Shown: in pieces, positions 13,431 through 25,481 of the stretch
How positions within the stretch are numbered: the first letter of the stretch is position 1
How the letters are laid out: every line of letters begins with the position of its first letter
Assembly: GCA_003344405.1 (NCBI GenBank)
Contig: NOWV01000010.1
Coordinates: 558,001 to 622,000, forward strand
DNA: 64,000 nucleotides
Source: Trichoplax sp. H2
Lineage: Eukaryota; Placozoa; Uniplacotomia; Trichoplacea
Direction of reading: 5' to 3'
Position numbers and translations under genes: made by a program
Notes under the pieces: model-generated
The model's input: the letters and a program-made list of their open reading frames with translations, nothing else
What the model was told of the DNA's origin: nothing
Database searches by the model: none

Positions 13431-16400
13431 CTATATTATCGACGTTTTCGCTGACGACTTTTCCAATATTTCTTTTCTATCCAGGTATTTAGCATAAACA
13501 TACATCAGGCTTCCAAAAACACTTAAGTAATAAGAAAAAATATATACTAATCAATTGAAAACAGCTTTTGTATATCCAAGTTGTGGTCATCATATAGATA
13601 AGATCATTAAGGATTATCGCTTTGAATATATTAAATTTTATTTATTGTACAGTACCTTATATTAATTCCCCAAAAATTGGCTAAAGTGAAGTGATATTCA
13701 CCCCCGTATGACATGCCATAATATGTTACAAAAGTATTCTAATATATCATCCCGCCCACAAATACAGCCAGAAATCAGTTTACAAGAATGCATAATTTAA
13801 TAATGGTATGCAATTTAAAATCGAAGACCTTCTCCTTACCTTTAAACACCCTATAATTGAAGTTGCTAGGGCAGTGTTATATTTTGTACATAACATTGTC
13901 GAATATACAAGGACGATTCTATTTTACGAATTGCAGAAAATTAATTTGAAGAAAGCATAATCACCAGCATATAAAGTGTTAAGAATATCGATTTTATCTG
14001 TGTTAGTTATGCAAGTAGACTAACCCTAAAACACATGATGCCATAAAGCACATAGTAGAATAGTAATCACTCCACCCGCTATAGTTTAGAGCCTGTAAAG
14101 AACATAAGTACACAAATTGTGTAAGACAGTTGCTAGAGATATAAACTTTTACTGTTACGAATTACATTGTTGAAATCCCCTTGGTAAGATGTTAGAAGGA
14201 TTGCCGGTATAGTCATTACTAATGCGTTATAAAACATGAGGCCAAAAATGCCGAGTTCCTAGATTGTTACGTGAAAATAATTTTATAAGCATATAAGATT
14301 CTAATGGTTTATAAATCATGTAATAACAATAAAAAACGAATAACCTTAGTCTCGATTTTTTTCTTCGTGTAAACCCCTGTAATGTTTTGTATATTTGATT
14401 AGCGTCAACGCGAATAAAAAATGAATTCGCAATTAATTCATATAACAATACTAACTTTAGGGCGATTTAACGAGCGTATTAACGTTTAACATATTTTGAA
14501 CTGTGTTCGTTATACTTTTGTGTATACAAGATAGGCTACTAAGTGATTTTATGCTCAATTAAGCTTCCTATCTTCTTAAATTTTATATTACTGATAAATT
14601 AGAAATTTGTCAGATATTTTCGTCAATATTAAAGACTGTAAAGACTTAAATTACAACATTTCTAATAAATATGTTGTTCGTGTTGATTGTTATTATCTTG
14701 AAAGGTATTGTACTTGGTTTTTAGTGTCGAACATTTTAGAGTTATTTAAAGCATGACTGCAAAACAATTTACTTATAAATCTGAATAGCTGATGAATATT
14801 ATAATGTCACACACTAAGATACGACATTATGAGTATATACGGTAGTAAGTTAAGTAGGTTACTAACCATTTAAAGCACTTGATAGGTTATTAATTAGTAC
14901 GGCAAAGTAGCCAATAAAATTAAAGGTGAAGTCGTTTCTGCATTATACAAGTTATCCATGGTAAGGGTTAATATGAATGAGATAATTTATGAACAAAAAT
15001 TATTAATACTTAGTTGATGTCCAATGATATAGACTTACATTGCAGCAATTACTGCTCCTAATATCATAACAGAAACAGAAATTTGGACCATGACATGTAT
15101 TCGCTTAGTTAGTATTATACTTTCCAGAATCATCGTGAATAATATAGTATATCTTCGTAATACAGTAAACATAGGCAAGCTGGGAAACAGAGGTGCGATT
15201 TAAGTAGTTAGTATATTGATTGGATTACTGGCTTGCAACTTAACATACTTTAGCGATCCAGTTCCTAGTAAGCCCAAGGATAGATTGGTAAAATAAAAGA
15301 GCGGTAGTGGCCAGATCTTTGTCGTAAAGAAAATGAAGTATAGTTAAATCTAAAGAACATCTAACAAAGTTTTAACATGCAATTTATAAATTTAAATTAC
15401 TTTTTAGAAGATATAGCATCAATAAGCTGCATTCCATATAAAATTTTATCTAATTATGTATTAGTAAATTGTAATACTCTCTATCAAGTGATAAAGGAAG
15501 GTTTTTGCACATGTTAATCTAACATGAAGCAAATGATATCATAGACGTACCATCCTATGACAAAAATTAAAACGAAGGGAATGTACAATATAAAGCATAA
15601 GTTTATAACATCAGTGCTATACTATTCTCACTCTTCTTTGTAGTTAATAGACGTATGTATAATTCTTCGCAAACGAGCTACAAAACCATCGAATAAGTAG
15701 CAGAGGCTATTTCAGCAGTACTGTAGGTTAAATAAGTATTACATTTTGCAATATGTACTACGTAAGCTTTTGTACAAGTATCCAGTCCATCAAAAATATG
15801 TACCTGAGTTTTTACCAACAAGCAAAAGCTAATAACTTGGATATAACTAGATTATTGCATCGAAATAATAATTCATGGCCAAAGTTTCGAGTGTATTGCA
15901 ATAACATTAGCAGGTACAAGGATTCGGTTACTTACCGATTTTAATGTTTTCATCGAACAAGGAGGAATTTTAATAATAGAAAATAGTCTTGCGAAAAGTA
16001 TCACCAAAATCAGTGTTATCATCTGTAGAGACAATCAAAAAATTACTACATAAGTAAACATCAGATTACTAATCGCACTAAGATTTACAAGCTTTTAATT
16101 TACATTATTTAATCCAGTTAAGGATAATAAACGATAGTCTACGTAAAATTTGTACTAGCGTTGAAAATTAAAACATGATAGCACTTGTATCAAGCAGCAT
16201 AGGAGATAGTTACATTTAATAGAAAGAACTCGCGTTAAGATTATTGCAATCCTTACCTGTCCCAGACTGACAAAGAGTACCGATGGAAATCTATGTGGGC
16301 ATGGGACGTAGTGGACATATTCATAGATGAAAAATAATCGTGCATAAGAAAAGCAGATTGTAACACACAAGATATATATATTAGGTAGGACAATAATACG

Positions 16401-17772
16401 AATCTGCAGTGTCCAAAAATATGACGATACTATACGCGTAAATGGTTTGTAGCTTCTTCATTCATAACTCATCCATTCGAGTTACGAAGTAGTTCTGCGT
16501 ACACTGAGTCTTTGATATTAATAACTCGCTTATACTTATAATGTAGGGTGTAAGATGATAAAATTAAGCTGATCATCATTACAGTCTAATTCATTAATTG
16601 TTGGTAATAAGCGCAATATGAGCCTTAAATAATGAAGTAGGCATTAACCATCACTCGACATTTTGTTGAGTGCAATCATGATCATACTGTAACTCATTTT
16701 AGCGTTCTTTCTTGTCTTCTTCAATGCACAGGTATTGCTGTTATCGTAATTTTACGAAATTATTTCAAGACGACGTAAAATGATGAATGTAATGTACTGT
16801 ACAGTATGTACATCGCATAAGCAAATGCAACTACGTACAGTAGATATTGCGTTGATGCAATCATGACATCAATGCATCCCACGTAGGCCTGACCTTATGT
16901 ATAATTGACTATGTTATCTCAGCAATTTACTGGAACATTTTTGTAGCGATTTTTTAGTGGTGAAGGATAATTAAGTTAGTCAATATTATTCTAGTGTATT
17001 GGCACACAACGCTATCTCTAGACAAGGTATTCGTATTCCAGTAATGAGCGACGTTGAAGATTGGGTTCAAATCATCAGCAAAGCTACAAGTCATACTGTA
17101 CTGTACAGTTATTTACCATCAAAGGTGGGAATGTCCCCCAAAATAGCCATTACTAGTCAGTTATGAATTGAATTTCTACAGAGAAAGCTTACTACTTTAG
17201 GCAGAAAGTAAACTGAATACACCCGCTGTCAATTGTAATTACTTTTTGGATGGTTGTCTCGATCATTTAAGGTAATCTGAGGCCATATGAGACCTCGTTA
17301 TTATGACGATGAAAACGAAACGAATAATGAGGTACTGCCACTCCTAGGACGAAACAACTGGGAGTATATAATTGTTGTAGTCACATTTTATGCATGACGG
17401 CTAAAAAAGAAAAAAATTGAAATGTACCTTTACTAAAGAATAGTCCTAATGCAGTCATAGATAGGTATAATATATTGGCAAGTCATTGATGACATGGACG
17501 AAATAAATTGATCAAAGTTGGTTCAATAGAATGAATGAAATACTTCAAGTACTGGATTGGCTAACACGGTTATGATAGAGTTGAATAGATTGACATGGCT
17601 AGCGTATCGTTGTATTTCTTCATGAAAGGAAGATATTTAAATTATTTACTCACTCATATTGTGTCAACAAGGCTTTATTCACCAAGGTAAGCAACAAGGA
17701 AGCAACGGCATAAAATAGCGCGGATAATATTTGTTTAATAATTTTGCTTCGACCCCAACTTTCACAATTCAT
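13431..17772 (-). CDS. SLC35D: SLC35D-family nucleotide-sugar transporter, 12 exons, complete
   Basis: Multi-pass Golgi/ER antiporter family that imports UDP-sugars (UDP-glucuronate, UDP-GlcNAc or UDP-GalNAc in SLC35D1/D2). Exons on the minus strand: 17772-17654, 16290-16257, 16022-15936, 15316-15249, 15179-15039, 14937-14867, 14376-14345, 14258-14166, 14092-14025, 13918-13840, 13738-13656, 13521-13431. All junctions are GT-AG and in phase; the total is 966 nt, encoding 321 aa, close to the ~355 aa of vertebrate SLC35D1 with a shorter N-terminus. Recognisable family stretches in order: TLVNKALLTQYE FPS, WPLPLFYFTN, NLPMFTVLRRYTILFTM, ILGAVIAA, GYFAVLINN, GLMFYNALVMTIPAILL, YNTALATSIIGCLK, YGMSYGGEYHF. 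The ATG at 17772 has an in-frame TGA two codons upstream. Substrate specificity cannot be read from sequence. The first intron (~1.36 kb) is the longest. Confidence 0.94.
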
Positions 17773-18009
17773 CGATCATTCATTGGTCTATTATCATCTA
17801 GTGATTGGATAAAAGTTACCTACATGTACTCATTGAAGTATACTCAGTACATGGGATTGGCGATTACTCTTTGAATTATGCCACTCGTGCTGATTCCATC
17901 CTTCAAGATGACTACCATCGATCAGAATAAAAGTAGACTGAAGATTAAAGAAAAGAAAATGATGAGAAAATTGCAGCGACAGTGCTTGCCACTCATTTTC
18001 ACTTCTCCG

Positions 18010-20290
18010 TTACAATGCAATGCAGTACAGTGTTGAGATCCTGTACTGTACGCTGTACACTACTGTACGTTTGATACAGTAGTACAGAGTTGTACAGGAG
18101 TGTACAACTCTGCCGTTATACTGTACAGTATGAAAAAAGGAACCAAGGTCCTCTAGTACTGTATACCGTAGCTATCTCATCGATGTTGAGTAACTTTGCA
18201 GAACTTAGCGTACAATATACTGTAATGGTAGAACTTCCATTTGAGTCAAAAAATAGGTAGAGAATACTAGGAACAGTATCAAATTTAGTCTGCCGTTCGA
18301 TTGCACCCTAATAAGTAATTAGAGCTCAATCAACTTCATTTCCCCCCAAATTGACGTTGTTTCCTTTTATACAGAACCAAACCTTCGACAGGTGTAACTA
18401 CAGCACAGTACTGTAAGCAGGGACCGTATGGTACTGTGGTCAAAAGCGGGAGATGGTCGAATAGACGGTCAGCGTGTTTGTGTGACTGTGGGATTACCAC
18501 TCTCCCCGCCGCAGTGCAGTACAATACAATGTACGGTGGCTCACAAGGGTCAGCGCAATACAGTACAGTACGTCGTCAGAACTGCTGATACTGTACTAGT
18601 ACTGTACAGTTCTGTACAGTACTGTACATGCAGCATTGCAGCAAATGACTGTAACAACAGTGTACAGTACTGTACAGTACAGTACAGTACAGTACAGAGA
18701 AATGCGGAAAATTTTAAATACTGTACAGTAGTACAGTATATAGTACTGTAGGTAAGAGTAACATGGCTCACTAATGTGATACTGTACAGTGTACAGTAGG
18801 TTTCACAGACTGACAACAGCATTAATTATGCCGCCCGTGCCCACGACAACTGTTGACTATTCCCGCAACACTAAGTGCACCATGCCGTCCGTCATGCGTC
18901 TTTTCTCCAAAGTTTTCTCTTTGGAAAGGGAAAAATTTTGAAAGTGCTGTACAGTACTGTACTGTACGTGCTCACTGCTCTCAGTCGTCACTCAGTACAA
19001 TGGACTGTAGCAAGAAGAAGACCTATGCTAATCACTCTTGGACGGACAGACATCTCCGGCCTTATCTCTTCCAAATATTGTGTTAAACACTTCGTTATGA
19101 CACTACTTTAGTATGCAGATGGTCGATTTTGAATTGACTAATTTTTCTAATGAAGTAATATTACGCTCAATCTTATCATCTGTTCCCAAGTTTCACTTAG
19201 AGACAGTGATATCAGATCGTCGATGTTATTACAATTAGTACCGGTGATTTAGAAATCAGACGCCGAAGATTCATACCACTGTACAGAACTTTCTACTTAC
19301 TGTACAGTACAGTCCAGTACAGTATTTCTAGTACAGTTACTGTCCACCCCGTAGGGATTGCAATCTGTCCAAATTTGTTCAGCTGGCGACAATGGGCGCA
19401 ACGTCATCACTGTTGGTGTCTAAGTGTTACAAAGTTAACTTTTATCTGTGAAAAGTTTTTCAAGAGCAAAGTCTGCTGTTCTATACTGTACGTAACTCTC
19501 CGTACAGACAGTAGCGTCGCTTTGGCTAAATCAACGAGTACTAGAAGAAGACCAGACGAAAGCCTCCTTTCTCATTCTAATTATTAATTAATGAATGCAT
19601 TATACGGTTCGCCATCATGGATGGACTCTACGCGTCCTCACAGACTGCTGACGTCACATACTGTAGATATGGACCGTAACTGTCCAGTACAGTACAGTAC
19701 CAGTACACCACTACCAGCGTGTACAGTACGGTACAATGCACTATGATTCGACAGTACTGTACTGTACTGTACTACTGTATACTCAGTGGACTGCTCTGCT
19801 GGTAAAGCTGTGGTAGGCGAAGTCATTGCCGTAGTGAAGAATACTGTTTAAAGCATAGTAGGAACTTGATACAAAGTCGTCTTGATCATCAGGCGTCAAT
19901 GAAAAATATCAAGCCATTAATTAGTGCGCATAAATTGCATAATACAGTACACCGTCCAGTACAGTACCAGTACACCACTACCAGCGTGTACAGTGTACTG
20001 TATTGTACACTGTAGAGCACGGTACAATGTACTGTGGTTCGACAGTACTGTACTGTAGTGTACTATACTCAGTGGACTGCTCTGCTGGTAAAGCTGTGGT
20101 AGGCGAAGTCATTGCCGTAGTGAAGCTGAGAACACTGTTTAAAGCATAGTAGGAACTTGATACAAAGTCGTCTTAATCATCAGGCGTCGATGAAAAATAT
20201 CAAGCCATTAATTAGTGCACATAATACACCGTACCGTACAGTACAGTATGACGTTAGCGGGTACAACGTGCCACATTGTACAGTCAAGAT
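18010..20290. repeat. GTAC-palindrome repeat cluster (largest)
   Basis: Many runs of alternating TGTACA and AGTACT palindromes, for example around 18023-18130, 18405-18800, 18945-18972, 19280-19345 and 19660-20290. The basic unit is TGTACAGTAC, so a GTAC core recurs about every 5 bp. Six-frame translation gives Tyr/Ser/Thr/Val/Cys-rich open frames on both strands, which are compositional artefacts. No gene is supported within the block. Confidence 0.9.
19682..20235. repeat. ~272-bp tandem duplication within GTAC cluster
   Basis: Two adjacent copies, 19682-19953 and 19954-20235. Both carry gtccagtacagtaccagtac, then ctaccagcgtgtacagt, then CAGTGGACTGCTCTGCTGGT, then GGCGAAGTCATTGCCGTAGT, and end with atcaagccattaattagtgc. 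The second copy has an inserted palindromic run (gtactgtattgtacactgta) and scattered substitutions. Confidence 0.93.
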
Positions 20291-23200
20291 TTACTCATTG
20301 AAGAAGAACCCAACGAGAAGGGGCTACCAAGGGCTACTAGGTAAGCGTATTTAGATAGAATAACTCCATTTTCGCTTGTTTTATCGTTAGTTTATTATCA
20401 GAAACAATCTTTTGATATCGCCATTACCATCATCTAATCTGGAGAGTATGATAGCTGCAAATGATCGTACTTGTATTCGATATTCATCAAAATACTTGAC
20501 TGTGCGAGCATAACATGTTGGTTATGAATTGATTGCCGACGAGGAGTAGCGATAGAATTACATCTGTTGCCTTCTTATTTGACCGTCGGTCATGATAATG
20601 CCAAATAGAATATCCACACACTAAGTGTTTTATTTGTACCTATCAGTAACAAAAGATTTCCGATGGATTGAAATAACAGGCTCCTCTATGAAGATTAGGG
20701 CAAAAAACTGCCTTTTAAATTAGCTCACCAATGCTAGTGATACTACAGTATTCGCCAATTACAGTATAAAGCGATGTTGATTACTGACCAACATCGACGA
20801 ATGCCACCATCAACGTTATTAAGGTATTGATTTAAAGTACGGTAATAGGATAATTATCAACAACAATTCACTCATAAGTTAGCCAGTAATATAACCCTGA
20901 TGATGATGAATTGTGTATACGCCATTAACTGTTGAATGCAGGGTAAATTGATTATTACTTGACGGTAAATAAGATGCGTTGAAAAAGATTACATGACTGT
21001 GAACTCGAGCTACCTTGCAATATACCAATCCAAGTATTGTATTACCGATATGGGCAAACTTGGCACTAAGATTGTCTTGACTACAGGATCAAAATCTGCT
21101 TTAGAAACCAGTTGTTATCATGTTGGGCATAGAAACTAGAGTCGCAGATGACATTCTCTGAATACGTACGTCATCAGAGTTCATAGGGCTTAAATTCATC
21201 AATTACCATTATCAATTCATAATGATAAGACACTCGGCATGAAACTATATATTGAGATCCTGTAGTGCAATATAAATGATAGACTGTACTGGACTTTCAT
21301 TCGTAGCTAACTAGCTTATAGAACTATTTCTACTAGTGTACAGTAGTATAGTGCAGCATGTCATAGTAAGATACGTATAACGATGTACCGTAAAAAGGAC
21401 TCGAACTTTTCCGATGATGATGACAAATTTCCATCAATGACTTGTTAACTCATTCCTTCAAATGATCTATAGTACATACAGGTATGCATGTATGTATATC
21501 TAAAAAGATACGTTAACATCTAAAAAGATCGAATGGTAGATACTCTACCTTTCGGCCTACGTCGACAGTACTACTACGTTTAGCAAGAAGGCTTTGATTA
21601 CACCGCTACCTGCTGCTAATAAATTTGCTCTTACGCGTATACAACTATTTTCAGTACATTGATAGATTATTAACAGGAGGAAGCCTTTTGTCCATGTGTA
21701 GTTCAGATCGATGATAGATAGACTCTGTTGATTCACGATAATATTGCCCTTAGTAGTGAATTCTGAAGATACAGCTATAATACCCGAAGCTATACAACGC
21801 TCACAATATTGCCAGATACAGTATGTTTACGCTTATACAAAATATGTATTATAAGAAATGCTTTCATCCAAGTCATTGAAGTAACCTTCATCACAACCAG
21901 AAAATATGTCAAGTGATTCGTACACGTATGTACACAACAGAAAAATAATTGTCTTGAATGTACTGTACTTATGTCCACGGATAAGTTTAGAGTTCTTTGC
22001 TATATTTCTACAATACTAGACAATATTCGAAAACAAGATTCATACATTCTAGTATAATCACGCTTGTATTTGACCCATCTACAGTACTGTTAATCGGAAA
22101 CAAATTTTAATCTTCACAATCGTCGATTCAATTCAACATTGAAATGAGTTTTGTAACAGTGTACGCGTGTATACGATAATGGTTGATGCATACAAGCATA
22201 CAATTACTTGTGATCAGAATCAAGGCTTAACAATTTGCGAGACTTGCTACAACATTTGGATAGTAATAGCATTGTTCTATTCATCTCATCATCGTAGGAT
22301 CTTTCATTTCTAGTCTAAGAATAAGTTATGCAGCCTTTCAATTATAAGTTGATAAATACAGGAATAATTATCATAAACGTAAATGCAACCTTCAGTTGTA
22401 ATTACCGCAAATGTCTCAACAAGTATACGCGTACTCTGAACTACACCAACTTGTATAATGAAACAAATACTGTACAGTCATTTACAAATTAGATAGCATG
22501 CAATAGAACGCTTTAAATATTCCACCGTTTCTGTTAATGTATTAAATTTATATATTATGTAAAGATGGTTACTACTGCATTTTGAAGATGATTCGGTCGG
22601 TAGTCGTTTGCGTTGAACGTTAGTGACTACATTTTAATAATGTATGCTGTATAGGTTACATGAATATACGGACGGGTATGCTACTATTTGCATCTAGGTC
22701 GTTTAATTACTACCAATGTATGCTGAGTCAATCCGTGAGACTTGCTTTTTTATATACAAATAATATAATCCATAGACTTCTAAATTACGCAATCAAATAC
22801 AAAGCATAGAATTGACGGACTCGAATGACCTAAATTCGATATTATGGATCTTCATATTTAGGGATTTCTTGTTCATGCTATCAAAAGTAGTCAATAGTCT
22901 TTTTTTTCCCCCTTAACTTAGTAATTAAACGTTATCTATGATTCATATCACTTTGAAGTTAGAACGTTGAAGATTTGATGTAAAATATGATAGCTTCATT
23001 GTATTCAAATTCCTACATCAATATTACGAGTCGAAACCGCCCTTTCCTCCAATAATGTAGAATATACTTCCATTTTATTGTCATAATTGTGTTCTACTCC
23101 TGACTAAAATTTAGAGATCAGTGCTAGGTCGTATGAGACATACGCATACATATATCATACACTTCCTTGATGCGTACGTTCACATATTTTTACAATCAAT

Positions 23201-24288
23201 CACCGTCATCTCAATGTAGTAATTTCCTACGGCCTGGATGGGGACCAGTATTTTATTTATATGTGAGAATTCACTGACTGCAAGCTTCAGATATGTAGTC
23301 TATTTAGTCTTTTTGTACTCGTATGCTACTGATAACGTACACTGTTTTACACTAGTCACAAGATGAATTCTAAATTAACTACGTACAACTATTCGTTCTA
23401 CATCGTATTAATTAATATCCGTTACTGAATATGTGTCTGAGCGAAACAATGGAGCTATTTCGTTTCACTATCGTTGAAATCCTAGCTTTTCATACTATTG
23501 CGTAATGTTAAATATCCGAGTTACATTGTCGGTCATGCTAAGACTGGATATGGACAAAAGAAAACTGATTATTTATTACCCATAAGATTAACGGAATTAA
23601 CATTTTATTTACCAAAAATCAATTCAATCATAAATTGATACTCTGATTCCGTCAATGTATGAATTTTTTCAAAATCTACATTTGTAAAACCTCCAAACTA
23701 GATAATATATCATTTCATTTTCAAAAATTATAATAGCAGATTTCGAAATGTAGATGATAATGCATAGCATATATTACCGACAATACGGATGTTCTACATC
23801 TATAAAAATCTCCCAAACTAGACAATATACCCATTCGTTTTACAAATTGTAAAAGCGAATGCAAAATTTAGAAAATAACACTATAATGTTACTGACCACG
23901 CGAACATTAATGTCATTTCGAAATGGGTTTGTTGTATACTGACGATCGAATTAAACTTTTCTTGCTTAACTTAGGTAACCAGATTTATTGGTCTATAAGG
24001 AATGTATTTTTACTACGCTGAATAGCAAAGATAAAACAGAATCTGCTTGTAAATTTCCGATAAACTTTGAGCCTAATCGAGTAAGGATTGCCTTTTGGAT
24101 AAATTTTTACTTCTCTAATTTTATATAGCTACTAGTATTTTATAATTACAATTACACACGAGAGTTTTTTAGTGAACTATTACAGGATATCACTAGATTA
24201 AAATTGTAATCGGTGCTCTAAGTTCTAAATTGCTCTTTAACTTAAACTGTAGCATCGTTATCGTTCTTTAGGTAAATAAATTATCAAA
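20291..24288. other. intergenic stretch with weak exon-like pieces
   Basis: No gene is supported. Isolated open pieces with plausible composition occur on the plus strand (about 21541-21660) and on the minus strand (about 21995-21793, ending in a GCDEGYFNDLDE-containing stretch), but no phase-matched partners were found. A diverged tandem duplication lies at 23677-23912. Confidence 0.4.
23677..23912. repeat. diverged ~120-bp tandem duplication
   Basis: Two adjacent segments share the order: ctacat-t-taaaa, then ctcc-aaactaga-aatata, then cattt/ccattcgtttt, then aaatt-ta, and end near acg-gatgtt / gcgaacatt. Many substitutions separate them, so the duplication is old. Confidence 0.6.
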
Positions 24289-25481
24289 ATGTCTTCAAAT
24301 GGTGATGAATTGGGAAGACCTTCTCCTTCCGTTATATCGCGTTTATCCACTAGCATATCACTTGTACGATCAACGTAGCTTAACTTTATTACTATCAACC
24401 TTTATATTTGTTTAGTTATTAATTTATTGTCCATTAAATATTAAAAGTATTATCAGAACTTTCTCGATCGTGCCACCCCGTATGTTATTGCTAGATGGAT
24501 TTCGACAATGGTATTATCAATTATCTATGGTCTAAGGATATATATAATCCAGGTATTATTGGATTAAAATCTTAGTTAAAGCTAGACTACAGGTTTCTTC
24601 ATACACTTGCTATACTATATATTTCTCTTTCTTGCCAAATTTTCGTTGTAAAGATAATGATTTTGTACTTATGGTAAAGGTATTTAGCAAGAAAATTCAT
24701 ATTATCAACTTCATTTTTTATGCCAAAAATTTAGGGATTCTACATAGTAACTTATGCTCTCGCCATCTTTTTATTGAACCAATTTATTGGTTTCCTAACT
24801 CCCCAAATGGATCCTGCAATGTCTATGGAAGAAGGTTTGAATAAAACTTTTCCTTAGATAATCAACTAATATGTCTACTACACGATTGCAATTTGATCAC
24901 ATCACTTTACGTAAAAAGACGAATTTTGATAACATGATTGACTATTACGAATAGAGGAAGATGGACCGACGTTACCTACCAGAAGAGATGAAGAATTCAA
25001 GCCGTTTATGAGAAGGCTCCCTGAATTTAAGTTTTGGTAATTAAATATTAGTCAATATGCAATTATATTGTCCTGGAAATATCTTTATCATGCAATAATC
25101 AAATTATTCGGCGCTTTCTGAAGCTTATTTTTAAAATTTTTATAGGACTTCTACTACTCGAGCTATTATAATTGCAACTTTCTGCACTTTCTTCCAAGTA
25201 TTTGATGTACCAGTATTTTGGCCAATATTGGTAATTTATTTTTTCTTATTGTTTTTCATGACAATGCGAAGACAAATCGAGGTTTGTACCATTTTACGCA
25301 AAGTGTGGTATAGTAGTAGTCTACATAGGACAACGGATGCATTTCTATTTATTAAATAACTAATGTAGAAATCTTACTTGTCCAATTGTAGCATATGATT
25401 AGGTACAGATATTTGCCATTTTCTCATGGAAAGAAAAAATATAAAGGGAAGGAAGATAGTGGAAAAGTTGTGGTATCTTAG
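24289..25481 (+). CDS. RER1: RER1 retrieval receptor, six exons, complete
   Basis: RER1 is a small four-helix Golgi membrane protein that returns escaped ER membrane proteins in COPI vesicles. Exons: 24289-24363, 24448-24552, 24735-24834, 24955-25036, 25146-25281, 25392-25481. All junctions are GT-AG and in phase; 588 nt encode 195 aa, against 196 aa in human. Family signatures in order: [52 protein letters not shown] then [36 protein letters not shown], and a Lys-rich tail ([10 protein letters not shown]). The start ATG was chosen because the exon reads [14 protein letters not shown], a hydrophilic N-terminus as in the family. Introns are 83-182 bp. A 70-codon open frame at 24632-24844 in another frame overlaps intron 2 and exon 3 and is not real. 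Confidence 0.97.

Noticed and set aside
16155-16370. Minus-strand 71-codon open frame
   Set aside because: Only its stretch FPSVLFVSLGQ (16290-16257) is real, as an exon of the SLC35D-type gene; the rest is intron.
18336-18822. Overlapping open frames on both strands rich in Y, S, T, V, Q and C
   Set aside because: They are translations of TGTACAGTAC repeats, open on both strands because the repeat lacks stops in most frames; the same happens at 37463-38078, 51279-52415 and 59291-59734.
21061-21147. Short plus-strand open frame starting MGKLGTKIVLTTG
   Set aside because: Only 29 codons, and the opposite strand shows an equally good exon-like reading.
21793-21995. Minus-strand open stretch containing GCDEGYFNDLDESIS
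   Set aside because: Protein-like, but no start codon, no phase-matched neighbour and no family recognised.
24632-24844. Plus-strand 70-codon open frame
   Set aside because: It reads through RER1 intron 2 into exon 3 in the wrong frame; the spliced frame gives the RER1 sequence GFYIVTYAL.
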